Source: Oceanisphaera sp. IT1-181 (GTDB lineage Bacteria; Pseudomonadota; Gammaproteobacteria; Enterobacterales; Aeromonadaceae). Taken from it: 64,000 nucleotides of DNA. Every line of letters starts with the position of its first letter. Within the stretch, counting starts at the first letter, position 1. Below, piece after piece: positions 32,180-41,048 of the stretch. The notes below the pieces were generated by a model, which was not told the origin of the DNA, searched no databases, and was given only the letters and a program-made list of their open reading frames with translations. The DNA lies in assembly GCF_033807535.1 (NCBI RefSeq), contig NZ_CP136856.1, positions 925,001 through 989,000 on the forward strand. The letters are read 5' to 3'. Made by a program: the position numbers and the translations under genes.

Positions 32180-33553
32180 ATGCTTACACGTTTGGTTATT
32201 TCGCTGTCTGCGTTAATTTTCAGTGTCTTCTTACTTATGGGTGGCAACACCTTTGTGATGACCTTGCTCGGCGTTAATTTAGGTCTTAAAGGCGTTGAAC
32301 CGACCCTGATTGGTAGCATTATGGTGTGCTACTCAGTGGGCTTCGTGTTGGGCTCTTTATATGGTCCTAGAGTGATTAAGCGAGTGGGCCATATTCGCGC
32401 CTTCGCCGTGTTTAGTGCCTTCTTGGCCAGCTCGACGCTGATCTTCCCGCTCACTGACAGCATCTTGCTCTGGTCTTTGTTGCGCGCCTTTGGCGGCATT
32501 GCCGTGGCCGGTTGTTTTATTGTTATTGAAAGCTGGTTTAGCGCTGTGGCCAGTAACGATAACCGCGCCACGTTGTTTTTCTCTTACCAAATTTGTACTT
32601 ACTTGGCGGCCACCGCTGGTCAGTTATTAATTGGCTTTATTGACCCTATGGCGTATATCCCTTTTACACTCGGCGCCATAGTGCTGATCGCCGCCTTAGT
32701 GCCTATCTCATTGAGTCGCATGGATGCCCCCACCATAGAGCACAACGAGCGCATCAGCGTAAAGGCCATTATTAAAGAGGCGCCCGTGGGCTTATTGGCG
32801 GCGCTGTGCAGTGGCATGCTGATCAGTAGTTTCTACGCCATGGCACCGGTTTATGCCATTAATGTGGGGCTTAAGGTGGAGCAGTTATCCTACTTTATGG
32901 CCGCTTCCGTGTTCGCTTTTATTATTTTTGCCTTGCCGTTGGGCCGCTTATGCGACCGCTTAGATCGCAGCAAAATCATGGTGTGGATTAATGCTTTAGT
33001 GGCGTTAAGTGCGCTGGGCGTGGTATTTGCCGGACCTTATCATCTGGGCTTTTTAATTGGTTTTTCGGCGCTCTATATGGGCATGGTGGCGGCTATTTAT
33101 CCGGTGGCAGTGGCCATTACCAATGACCGCATGGAGGCTCAACATATAGTAGCGGCCAGCACGACTTTACTGCTGAGCTATGGCCTAGGCAGCACCTTGG
33201 GGCCGTTGTTTAGCTCCAGTATGATGTCGTGGTTTGGTGCGCAAGGTTTGTATTATGGCTGTGGTGCTATCGCGCTTGTGTTGGGCTCTTACACTTGGGT
33301 GTGGCGTTTGAAGTCCAGAGTGGTGGAAGTGGAAGATCAGGCGCAATATATTCCGAGCTCCGCAGAAACCGTGGGTGTGATCAGCGAACTGGATCCGCGA
33401 AACGAAGAGTTTGTGGATGTGCCAGAAGAAGAGATTTATCCGCACTTAGAAGCAGAAGAAATTGCCCAAGCGCAAGCCTGTCAAATGGAGCTAGATTTGC
33501 CGGAGCCAGAGCTCGATGTAGGTGAAGAAGAGTCAATACTGGTGCCTCACTAG
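32180..33553 (+). CDS. MFS transporter, YcaD-like
   Basis: Major facilitator superfamily protein of 457 residues with 12 predicted helices (about 5-390). The inter-helix motif GSLYGPRVIKRVGHIRAF (about 56-73), the segment FIVIESWFSAVASNDNRATLFFSYQI and LGRLCDRLDRSKIM resemble E. coli YcaD and related transporters of unknown substrate. A 65-residue acidic cytoplasmic tail (Glu/Asp-rich, after about 392) is unusual. The start at 32180 (MLTRLVISLSALIF) has AGGG upstream; a 19-residue longer frame is possible but less likely. Confidence 0.85.
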   Translation: MLTRLVISLSALIFSVFLLMGGNTFVMTLLGVNLGLKGVEPTLIGSIMVCYSVGFVLGSLYGPRVIKRVGHIRAFAVFSAFLASSTLIFPLTDSILLWSLLRAFGGIAVAGCFIVIESWFSAVASNDNRATLFFSYQICTYLAATAGQLLIGFIDPMAYIPFTLGAIVLIAALVPISLSRMDAPTIEHNERISVKAIIKEAPVGLLAALCSGMLISSFYAMAPVYAINVGLKVEQLSYFMAASVFAFIIFALPLGRLCDRLDRSKIMVWINALVALSALGVVFAGPYHLGFLIGFSALYMGMVAAIYPVAVAITNDRMEAQHIVAASTTLLLSYGLGSTLGPLFSSSMMSWFGAQGLYYGCGAIALVLGSYTWVWRLKSRVVEVEDQAQYIPSSAETVGVISELDPRNEEFVDVPEEEIYPHLEAEEIAQAQACQMELDLPEPELDVGEEESILVPH

Positions 33554-33802
33554 CCACACTACTAAAAACTTTTTACTAGTTACTAATACCGCATTCTTAA
33601 TAGCCCTTTGATCAGCCACTGCTTAAAGGGCGGCTTTGCGTGCAGGGCTGGCAAGAGAGCTGTGATTAGCTATGCTTAATGGGTGTTGCGCTGTCATCGC
33701 AGTGTCAACTTTGAGTGCTAGGCTGCAGATTAAGCGTTGAGATTAACTCGCCGACACTCACGACAGATAATCACGACAACTCAATAGTAAGAGGGCTACA
33801 TA
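33554..33802. other. Non-coding spacer before the 54-residue ORF
   Basis: About 250 bp with one CCCTTT/AAAGGG inverted pair (about 33603-33630) after the MFS gene that could be a weak terminator. No promoter placed with confidence. Confidence 0.4.
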
Positions 33803-33967
33803 ATGGACTATGTTGCACAAAAAAATACTGCTGTTGCTACCACAACGCCCTGCATATGGAATGCAGACGATTGTTATCCCGCCAGTTTGTTGTACTGGCT
33901 ACAACAACAAGCCGACCCGTCAAGGGTTATACTTGAGCCTACTGATTTAGCGCTGGAGGGCGCATAA
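33803..33967 (+). CDS. Small hypothetical protein, 54 residues
   Basis: ATG with GAGGG 7 bases upstream, 54 codons, then TAA and a hairpin terminator 17 bp later, so it looks like a free-standing small gene. The product begins MDYVAQKNTAVATTTP, has two Cys (17 and 24), an aromatic/hydrophobic middle (YPASLLYWLQQQ) and an acidic end (ILEPTDLALEGA). No signal peptide or membrane helix. I do not recognise a family and give no function. Confidence 0.5.
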   Translation: MDYVAQKNTAVATTTPCIWNADDCYPASLLYWLQQQADPSRVILEPTDLALEGA

Positions 33968-33984
33968 AAGGTGTTATTACTTTA

Positions 33985-34018
33985 AACCCAGCTGCAAATG
34001 CGGCTGGGTTGTTGTTTT
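33985..34018 (+). terminator. Terminator after the 54-residue ORF
   Basis: Stem AACCCAGC/GCTGGGTT (33985-34010) followed by GTTGTTTTTA. Confidence 0.8.
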
Positions 34019-34138
34019 TAGCACCCCATCACAGCCACAGCCATTCCCCTTGCTTTGAATCCCCGTTAGACTTGAGCTCTGAATAATGCGCCACGCCAAT
34101 GTGGGCCGCACTTTTGAGCTCAGCAGGAACCAGATTAG

Positions 34139-35158
34139 ATGATCCGAGTCGCCATTAACGGCTACGGCCGCATAGGTCGCAGTATATTGCGGGCTTTTTA
34201 TGAACGTGGCCTGCAGCCTTATATGAAAATTGTTGCCATCAATGAGCTGGCTGAGCCAGAAGCCATGGCACACCTGACCCGTTATGACTCCAGTCATGGT
34301 CGCTTTGGTGAAGAAGTGACGCTGTTACCCGGTGCGTTCGAGATTGCCGATGATATTATCCATTTATGTCATGAGGCGGATCCGGCGAAACTACCCTGGC
34401 GTGAGCTGGGTATAGACTTGGTGCTGGAGTGCACGGGCGTATTGTCGAGCCGAGCGGACGCCGAGCGTCATTTAAGTGCCGGTGCCAAAAAAGTATTATT
34501 TTCGCATCCCGGTGATAACGATCTAGATGCCACTATCGTCTATGGTGTTAACCATCAGCAGTTAACAGGCCTTGAGACCATGGTCTCTAATGCCTCTTGT
34601 ACCACCAACTGCGTGGTGCCGGTTATCGAAACACTGCACCGGGTGTTTAATATTAAATGCGGTAATATCACCACCATTCACTCGGCGATGAACGATCAGC
34701 AAGTGATTGATGCTTATCATTCGGATTTACGTCGCACCCGCGCCGCCAGTCAGTCGATTATTCCGGTGGACACCAAGCTTGCCAAAGGCGTGGAGCGCAT
34801 CTTGCCGCATTTTGCCGGCAAATTTGAAGCCATCTCAGTGCGCGTGCCCACCATTAACGTCACCGCCATGGACTTAAGCGTGCTGGTTGAGCACAAGGCG
34901 ACGGTGGAGGCGGTAAACCAAGTACTGCGTGAAGCGGCACTGGGTCCATTAAAAGGCATCTTGGGCTACACAGAGGCACCACTGGTGTCGGTAGACTTTA
35001 ACCACGACCCCCATTCGTCGATTATTGATGGTACGCAAACCCGAGTCAGTGACGCTAACCTGATCAAAATGCTGATGTGGTGTGATAATGAATGGGGCTT
35101 TGCCAACCGCATGTTGGATACCAGTTTAGCTTGGCTTAACGCCGTAAAATCTGCTTAA
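34139..35158 (+). CDS. epd: Erythrose-4-phosphate dehydrogenase
   Basis: Oxidises erythrose 4-phosphate to 4-phosphoerythronate for pyridoxal phosphate synthesis; GAPDH superfamily. NAD-binding NGYGRIGRSILRAFYERG at the N-terminus and catalytic C154 in NASCTTNC. Epd-specific segments SHPGDNDLDATIVYGVN and HSDLRRTRAASQSIIPVDTKL separate it from glycolytic GapA. 339 residues (E. coli 339). First gene of the epd-pgk-fbaA group, 48 bp before pgk. Confidence 0.96.
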   Translation: MIRVAINGYGRIGRSILRAFYERGLQPYMKIVAINELAEPEAMAHLTRYDSSHGRFGEEVTLLPGAFEIADDIIHLCHEADPAKLPWRELGIDLVLECTGVLSSRADAERHLSAGAKKVLFSHPGDNDLDATIVYGVNHQQLTGLETMVSNASCTTNCVVPVIETLHRVFNIKCGNITTIHSAMNDQQVIDAYHSDLRRTRAASQSIIPVDTKLAKGVERILPHFAGKFEAISVRVPTINVTAMDLSVLVEHKATVEAVNQVLREAALGPLKGILGYTEAPLVSVDFNHDPHSSIIDGTQTRVSDANLIKMLMWCDNEWGFANRMLDTSLAWLNAVKSA

Positions 35159-35206
35159 AAACACACTTAACCGCCTTACATTTAACTGAAGATAAGGGAC
35201 GCCCTA

Positions 35207-36370
35207 ATGTCTGTCATTAACATGAGTGAGCTCGATTTAGCCCATCAACGAGTGCTGATCCGTGCCGATTTAAACGTACCCATTAAAGACGGCGTAGTCA
35301 GCTCAGACGCACGTATTTTGGCCTCACTGCCCACCATTAAAGCCGCACTTGAGCAAGGTGCCAAGGTGATGGTGACCTCGCATTTAGGTCGTCCGACAGA
35401 AGGCGAATATTCGGCTGAGTTTTCACTGCAGCCGGTGGTCGATTATTTACAAAAAGCCTTGAGCGTGCCGGTGCGCTTGGCCACGGATTATTTAAACGGA
35501 CTCGAGCTGGCTGAACAAGAGCTGGTGGTATTGGAAAACGTGCGCTTTAACGTGGGCGAGAAAAAAGACGACGAAACGCTATCGCGCCAATATGCAGCTT
35601 TATGTGATGTGTTTGTGATGGACGCTTTTGGTACTGCCCACCGCGCCCAAGCGTCCACTCATGGCGTGGCGAAGTTTGCGCCCATCGCCTGTGCCGGCCC
35701 TTTATTGTCGGCGGAGCTTAACGCGCTGGCCAAGGCCTTGGATAACCCCGCTCGCCCGTTAGTGGCGGTAGTGGGCGGCTCGAAAGTCTCGACCAAGCTG
35801 ACTGTGCTAGAATCTCTGTCGACCATTGCCGACCAGTTAGTGGTGGGTGGCGGTATTTCTAATACCTTTGTGGCCGCAGCCGGTCATAATGTGGGCAAGT
35901 CGCTCTATGAAAAAGACTTGATCCCCGAAGCCCAGCGTTTGATGGCTAAATGCGCGATTCCGCTGCCCACCGATGTGCGCACCGCCACCGAGTTTTCTGA
36001 CACCGCAGTGGCGACGGTAAAAGACGTGTCTGAAGTACAAGATAATGAGCTAATCTTTGATCTCGGTGATGAGTCCGCTCACGTGCTGGCCGAGATTTTA
36101 AAAAATGCCAAAACCATTATCTGGAATGGCCCAGTCGGCGTGTTTGAGTTTGAAAACTTCCGTGCTGGCACCGAAATCATCGCCAAGGCCATTGCCGAGA
36201 GCGACGCTTTTTCCATTGCGGGCGGCGGAGATACCTTAGCGGCCATCGACTTATTCGGCATTAAAGACCAAATTTCCTATATTTCTACCGGTGGCGGTGC
36301 TTTTCTTGAGTTTGTAGAAGGCAAAACCTTGCCCGCCGTAGCTATGCTTGAGCAAAGAGCCAAAGGCTGA
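35207..36370 (+). CDS. pgk: Phosphoglycerate kinase
   Basis: Glycolytic enzyme transferring phosphate from 1,3-bisphosphoglycerate to ADP. The 387-residue product (E. coli 387) has the substrate loop RADLNVPIKDG, HLGRPTEG, the hinge region VVGGSKVSTKL and the nucleotide-binding GGGDTLAA near the C-terminus. AAGGGACG precedes the ATG. Between epd and fbaA, the standard proteobacterial order. Confidence 0.98.
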   Translation: MSVINMSELDLAHQRVLIRADLNVPIKDGVVSSDARILASLPTIKAALEQGAKVMVTSHLGRPTEGEYSAEFSLQPVVDYLQKALSVPVRLATDYLNGLELAEQELVVLENVRFNVGEKKDDETLSRQYAALCDVFVMDAFGTAHRAQASTHGVAKFAPIACAGPLLSAELNALAKALDNPARPLVAVVGGSKVSTKLTVLESLSTIADQLVVGGGISNTFVAAAGHNVGKSLYEKDLIPEAQRLMAKCAIPLPTDVRTATEFSDTAVATVKDVSEVQDNELIFDLGDESAHVLAEILKNAKTIIWNGPVGVFEFENFRAGTEIIAKAIAESDAFSIAGGGDTLAAIDLFGIKDQISYISTGGGAFLEFVEGKTLPAVAMLEQRAKG

Positions 36371-36463
36371 GCTTAAACAAAAGCTCGAACCTAAACCCCA
36401 ACACAGATTTATCTCGGGCGCTGCGTCTGTAGCGACCGATTATGCTTTAGAGAGGAGCGAGAA

Positions 36464-37543
36464 ATGTCCCAGAAAATTTTAGATGTGGTTAAGCCAGGCG
36501 TGGTGTGTGGTCACGATATGCAAAAAATCTTTGCTATCGCCAAGCAACAAGAATTTGCTCTGCCTGCGGTAAACGTAGTTGGCACCGATTCGGTGAACGC
36601 CGTATTAGAAGCTGCCGCCAAGGTAAAAGCGCCGGTAGTGGTGCAGTTTTCTAACGGTGGCGCAGCATTTTTTGCCGGTAAAGGCTTAAAGATGGAAGGG
36701 CATCAGGCGGCGATTTTAGGCGCTATCTCAGGTGCGCATCATGTGCATGCTATGGCCGAAGCCTATGGCATTCCGGTGATCTTACACACGGATCACGCGG
36801 CAAAAAAACTGCTGCCTTGGATTGATGGCTTGTTGGATGCCGGTGAAAAACACTTTGCCCAAACCGGTAAGCCGTTGTTTAGCTCGCACATGATCGATCT
36901 TTCTGAAGAGAGCTTGGCAGAAAACATCGAGATCTGCGGCCAGTACTTAGCGCGCATGAGCAAAATTGGCATGACGCTGGAAATCGAACTGGGTTGCACT
37001 GGCGGCGAAGAAGACGGTGTCGACAACACCAGCATGGACAGTTCATTGCTGTATACCCAGCCAGAAGACGTGGCCTATGCCTATGAAAAATTGATCGCTA
37101 TTAGTGACATGTTCACTATCGCTGCATCGTTTGGCAACGTACATGGCGTGTACAAGCCAGGTAACGTTAAGCTGACGCCAAAGATTTTAGATAATTCACA
37201 AAAATATGTGTCTGAAAAATTTGGGTTGCCGGCTAAGTCGCTGGACTTCGTGTTTCACGGCGGCTCAGGCTCATCGGCGGCAGAGATCAAAGAATCGATC
37301 GGTTATGGCGTGATCAAGATGAACATCGACACCGACACTCAGTGGGCGACTTGGGTGGGCGTAATGGATTACTACAAGGAGAAGCAGGATTACCTGCAAG
37401 GCCAAATTGGTAACCCAGAAGGCGACGATAAGCCAAACAAAAAATATTACGACCCACGCGTGTGGTTACGTGAAGGTCAAAACCAAATGATAGCGCGCTT
37501 AGAGCAGGCATTTACCGAGTTAAATGCGATTAACGTACTTTAA
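36464..37543 (+). CDS. fbaA: Class II fructose-bisphosphate aldolase
   Basis: Zinc-dependent aldolase of glycolysis and gluconeogenesis. Metal-site segments HTDHAAKKLLPWID and ELGCTGGEEDGVDNT (about 171-185), and FHGGSGSSAAEIKE (about 265-278), are present. 359 residues, as in E. coli FbaA. GAGAGGAGCGAG precedes the ATG. A terminator lies just downstream, closing the epd-pgk-fbaA operon. Confidence 0.98.
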   Translation: MSQKILDVVKPGVVCGHDMQKIFAIAKQQEFALPAVNVVGTDSVNAVLEAAAKVKAPVVVQFSNGGAAFFAGKGLKMEGHQAAILGAISGAHHVHAMAEAYGIPVILHTDHAAKKLLPWIDGLLDAGEKHFAQTGKPLFSSHMIDLSEESLAENIEICGQYLARMSKIGMTLEIELGCTGGEEDGVDNTSMDSSLLYTQPEDVAYAYEKLIAISDMFTIAASFGNVHGVYKPGNVKLTPKILDNSQKYVSEKFGLPAKSLDFVFHGGSGSSAAEIKESIGYGVIKMNIDTDTQWATWVGVMDYYKEKQDYLQGQIGNPEGDDKPNKKYYDPRVWLREGQNQMIARLEQAFTELNAINVL

Positions 37544-37563
37544 GTAAGTACTACTTCTAATTA

Positions 37564-37594
37564 AATACCGGCCCTGTGCCGGTATTTTTTTTGC
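37564..37594 (+). terminator. Terminator of fbaA
   Basis: Stem AATACCGGC/GCCGGTATT (37564-37586), loop CCTGT, eight T after the stem. Confidence 0.92.
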
Positions 37595-37599
37595 CTGCT

Positions 37600-37849
37600 A
37601 TTATTAAGCCACAATTTCGCTTTGACGAGCGCGCCTCGATACTTAACAATCAAGAATGGCACTGGTTTTGGGTGTCCATTATTGGATGGCGAAAGTGAGC
37701 AGGTGACAACAGCCAATCGGCGCTGAAATTAGACAACTTAGAGTGCAGCTTGCGGGCCAATCATGGTGACTATCGCTGTGGAGTGATGTTCGTGGCCGCA
37801 TCGATATCGACCGGTTACAGAAACCTAAAATGAATTTGGACCATTAACT
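37600..37849 (+). other. Spacer before the LapD gene, possible gene remnant
   Basis: About 250 bp without an intact gene. One frame is open on both sides of a single TGA (37709-37711). Another frame ends at 37845-37847 with LSLWSDVRGRI...KMNLDH, a loose match to the C-terminal end of LapG-type proteases (LSRWQDV-like), and LKLDNL occurs slightly upstream in a different frame. LapG normally precedes LapD, so a decayed lapG is possible but weakly supported. Confidence 0.25.
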
Positions 37850-39757
37850 ATGACACTCTATCGACAGCTTATACTTACCATGTTGTTACTGTTCGTCATG
37901 TTATTTCTTACCGTTTACACGGTGCAGTTTAACGCCACTAAAAATTATTTGGCCGCCCAGCAAGAAACCACCGTTATTAATACGGTTACCGCCTTAGGCT
38001 TGGCCTTAACACCTTATTTAGAAACCAGTGATGCGGTGGGGGCCGAGTCGGTGATTAACGCCATTTTTGATGGTGGCTTTTATAAGAAAATACAATTAGA
38101 TCTGTTAGCCGCGGGCACACAAATTAGCCGTGAGCATGACGCACCCGTGCAAGGTATTCCTACTTGGTTTACTCAGCTTCATTTATTCTCCGGCGCTAAG
38201 CATGAAGCTACGCTTACCTCAGGCTGGTTACAGCTTGGCCGATTATCGGTTGAAGGACATGCGGGCCAAGCTTATTACCAGCTATGGCAAGTGATGAGTC
38301 GCCAAGCCTTTTGGTTTGCGCTGTGCTTTTTGTTGATATCCGCTTTGCTAGTGTGGGCATTGCGTTACTTGTTAGCGCCGCTGTATGACATTGAGCGCCA
38401 AGCTGAACAGGTGACCGAGCGTCATATTAATCAGCCTATTCCGTTGCCTAAAACGAGAGAATTAAGGAAACTGGTCTTCGCCATTAACACTATGTCTACT
38501 AAGTTGAGTGTCCAGTTTCAACAGCAAGCAGACGAAGCGGAGCGCTTACGCCGTCGTGCATTTTGGGATCCTACTTCTGAGTTGGGTAATCGTGCTTATT
38601 TCGTTACTCAAACTCAGTCTTGGTTGAGTGCAAGTAACCGCGGTGCAGTCATGCTAGTGGCCGTCGATATGTTAGCAGAGGTGGATCAAGAACAAGGTTT
38701 TGCGGCTCGAGATCAGATGATCAAACAGATCGCCGCGCAATTACGCCAGCTTTGCCAGCGCTATAGTGATCATGTTATCTCCCGCATTTCTGCCCGAGAG
38801 TTTGCACTGTTAATACCCGAATATAATAATGAGCATTTATTTTTATTAGGCGAGGAAGTTAATCGTTTAATCAGCGATTTAGTAGTGAAGCCCGCGCCTG
38901 CTGCTGTATCTTTGGTCGGCATTGCTGTGATCACCGCACAAGATAATGCCAGCTTATTGCTGACCCGTGCTGATAACGCATTAGGTCAGGCGCGAATGGA
39001 TAATACTGCCGCTGTGGTCATCGAAAATGGTGGCGCACAAGCAAGCTTAGGCCGTTTGGCGTGGAAGCAATTAATTGAAACTGCGTTACGCGATGATTTA
39101 TTTGAGTTAAGCAGCCAAGCCGTGTTTGCCGTTAATGGTCATTTACTGCACGAAGAATTATATATTGCTATTCGTACCCCTGAAGCTTGCTATAGCGCCG
39201 GGTCTTTCCTTGCCATGGTGGAGCAATTCAAATTAGGACAGCAGTTAGATCTGCATATTATTAACCGTGCACTCCAACACTTAGCAACCAAGCCTGAGCT
39301 GCGCTTAGCTGTTAACCTCACTGCATACAGTTGCCGCCAACCTGAGTTTTGGCATAGCTTAAACCAATTATTATCACAGCACACTCAAGTGAGTGAGCGA
39401 TTACAGTTAGAGCTACCAGAGAGTGTATTTTTATTGCATAAGAGTGCACTGATAGCGCCCCTTAGCTCACTGACCTTGAGCTGGGGCATCGATCATTTTG
39501 GTCGACATTTTGACTTACTCACTCAACTGGGCGAGTTAAAGCCCGTCTACGTTAAGCTTGATTATGGCTATAGCGCTCAAGTGACACAGCCCGATTATGA
39601 TGGGGCTTTTTTAGCTGCCGTGTGTCGTGCCGCCCATAATATGGGCGCGCAAACCATTGCCACTCGCGTCGAAACCGCGCAGCAGCTGGCCATCTTACAA
39701 ACCCTCTATGTGGATGCTTATCAAGGCTTTGTGAGCCCGCCACGGCCTTTGGTTTAA
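37850..39757 (+). CDS. lapD: LapD-type c-di-GMP receptor (degenerate GGDEF-EAL)
   Basis: Inner-membrane receptor of 635 residues. First helix at about 7-27, periplasmic LapD/MoxY-type domain (about 28-148), second helix (about 152-172), HAMP segment (about 173-227), a GGDEF domain with the active loop changed to SAREF (in RISAREFALLIP), and an EAL-like domain (about 395-632) in which the signature is HEELYIAI rather than EAL. Both catalytic motifs are lost, as in LapD, which binds c-di-GMP and sequesters the adhesin protease LapG. No lapG or large adhesin gene is in this window. Confidence 0.82.
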   Translation: MTLYRQLILTMLLLFVMLFLTVYTVQFNATKNYLAAQQETTVINTVTALGLALTPYLETSDAVGAESVINAIFDGGFYKKIQLDLLAAGTQISREHDAPVQGIPTWFTQLHLFSGAKHEATLTSGWLQLGRLSVEGHAGQAYYQLWQVMSRQAFWFALCFLLISALLVWALRYLLAPLYDIERQAEQVTERHINQPIPLPKTRELRKLVFAINTMSTKLSVQFQQQADEAERLRRRAFWDPTSELGNRAYFVTQTQSWLSASNRGAVMLVAVDMLAEVDQEQGFAARDQMIKQIAAQLRQLCQRYSDHVISRISAREFALLIPEYNNEHLFLLGEEVNRLISDLVVKPAPAAVSLVGIAVITAQDNASLLLTRADNALGQARMDNTAAVVIENGGAQASLGRLAWKQLIETALRDDLFELSSQAVFAVNGHLLHEELYIAIRTPEACYSAGSFLAMVEQFKLGQQLDLHIINRALQHLATKPELRLAVNLTAYSCRQPEFWHSLNQLLSQHTQVSERLQLELPESVFLLHKSALIAPLSSLTLSWGIDHFGRHFDLLTQLGELKPVYVKLDYGYSAQVTQPDYDGAFLAAVCRAAHNMGAQTIATRVETAQQLAILQTLYVDAYQGFVSPPRPLV

Positions 39758-39841
39758 TTATCCTAAATTTTCGAACGGTATGAGCATAATTGACTGAGCT
39801 TGTGTCTTTATAATTGATGCTAATAGTTTTAGTCATCGTCT

Positions 39842-40027
39842 TTGCTATCGGCAGAGCCTGAGTCCGTCACCAGAGCCGTAACGATAAACGTGGAGGATAT
39901 TTTGCAAGTTGCCGAGAGCTTGTTGCTACCGCTTAATGCGTCTACTATTGACACACTGGGCTTGAATACCGCCGCAGTGGACGATGTGCTTAATTGGCTA
40001 GCCGTGTATAGTCACCCTGACTTATGA
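39842..40027 (+). CDS. Small hypothetical ORF downstream of lapD
   Basis: Open for 61 codons from a TTG, or 45 from an in-frame GTG at 39890, with no convincing ribosome-binding site. The predicted product is acidic and hydrophobic (VEDILQVAESLLLPLNAS... ending YSHPDL). Codon composition resembles the neighbours and the ORF sits alone in a 326-bp gap, so it may be real, but I recognise no family. Low confidence. Confidence 0.3.
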   Translation: MLSAEPESVTRAVTINVEDILQVAESLLLPLNASTIDTLGLNTAAVDDVLNWLAVYSHPDL

Positions 40028-40083
40028 AATGACTCATACTTTAATTCTGTTAGTTTTACACGCTAAACAATGAGGCCGTATTT

Positions 40084-40797
40084 ATGCGCACCAAAGCCCT
40101 GAGCACTCTCTCCTTACTGCCGCTACTCATTAGCAGCAGCGCCTTTGCCATTGCCGTCCCCGATAAAGCGCACTTGATGACGCAAGGGCAATCTGAAATT
40201 CGCGTCGCTCCCGATATGGCTACCTTAACGGTGATGGTTACGGCGCTTAAACCCGAAAGCCTTGCTGCCAAAGAAGAAGTGGACACCAAAGTGGCGGCTT
40301 TATTCAGTAACTTGGCCAGTTTAGGCGTCACTAAGAAAGACATCGACAGCGGTAATGTGATCACGCGGCCCGATTATCAATACGGCAAAGATCAAGCACC
40401 GCCTAAATTACTGGGCTATCAAGCGGAACGCCAAATCAGTGTGCGCTTATATGATCTCGATAAACTGAGTGAAACCCTGAACACCATTTTAGTGCAGGGC
40501 GTACAAAATATTCAGCAAGTGAGTTACGACCGCCGCAATGCAAATGAGCTACGCCAACAAGCCCGTATCGCGGCCGTTGCTCACGCGCGCACCATTGCAG
40601 AAGAGCTTAGCCTGGCGGCGGATCGTAAATTAGGCGAGGTCTACGCCATTGAGTATCAGCAACCGCACCAATCCGCGTCGCGTCACTATGGCATGATGGA
40701 TGCGAAAATGGCCTCCAGTGAAGAGCTAGATGCCAGCTATGTACAAAACGAAATAGAGTTTAGCGACCAAGTGCAGATGGTGTTCTTACTCAATTAA
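40084..40797 (+). CDS. SIMPL domain protein (YggE-like)
   Basis: Periplasmic protein of 237 residues with a signal peptide of about 23 residues (ending SSSAFA) and one SIMPL/DUF541 domain (about 32-236), with the typical motif TQGQSEIRVAPDMATLTVMV near its start. E. coli YggE of this family is linked to oxidative stress; the biochemical role is unknown. Its place near serA recalls yggE, which lies near serA and rpiA in E. coli. A terminator follows. Confidence 0.88.
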   Translation: MRTKALSTLSLLPLLISSSAFAIAVPDKAHLMTQGQSEIRVAPDMATLTVMVTALKPESLAAKEEVDTKVAALFSNLASLGVTKKDIDSGNVITRPDYQYGKDQAPPKLLGYQAERQISVRLYDLDKLSETLNTILVQGVQNIQQVSYDRRNANELRQQARIAAVAHARTIAEELSLAADRKLGEVYAIEYQQPHQSASRHYGMMDAKMASSEELDASYVQNEIEFSDQVQMVFLLN

Positions 40798-40819
40798 TCG
40801 TCAAGGTAAGTAAAATGCG

Positions 40820-40852
40820 AGGGGGGATCATAGACATGAGTCCCCCTTTTTT
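40820..40852 (+). terminator. Terminator of the SIMPL gene
   Basis: Stem GGGGGA/TCCCCC with a 13-nt loop (40822-40846), then seven T. Confidence 0.75.
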
Positions 40853-41048
40853 ATGCGAAAAGTAGTCGCCAAATATGGCTTAATAAACGTCAGTCAACGA
40901 GTGTCCGTAAGTAGTATATTCTTCTCGGCTAACCTTCAAAAAAAATTTATAACATCAAAAAATGTGACTTTGATAACATAAATTCCCTCAGGCCGCTGTT
41001 TTTGATACTTTAAGGCATACTCACGCAGCTGTCAGAAAGGAACAGGTC

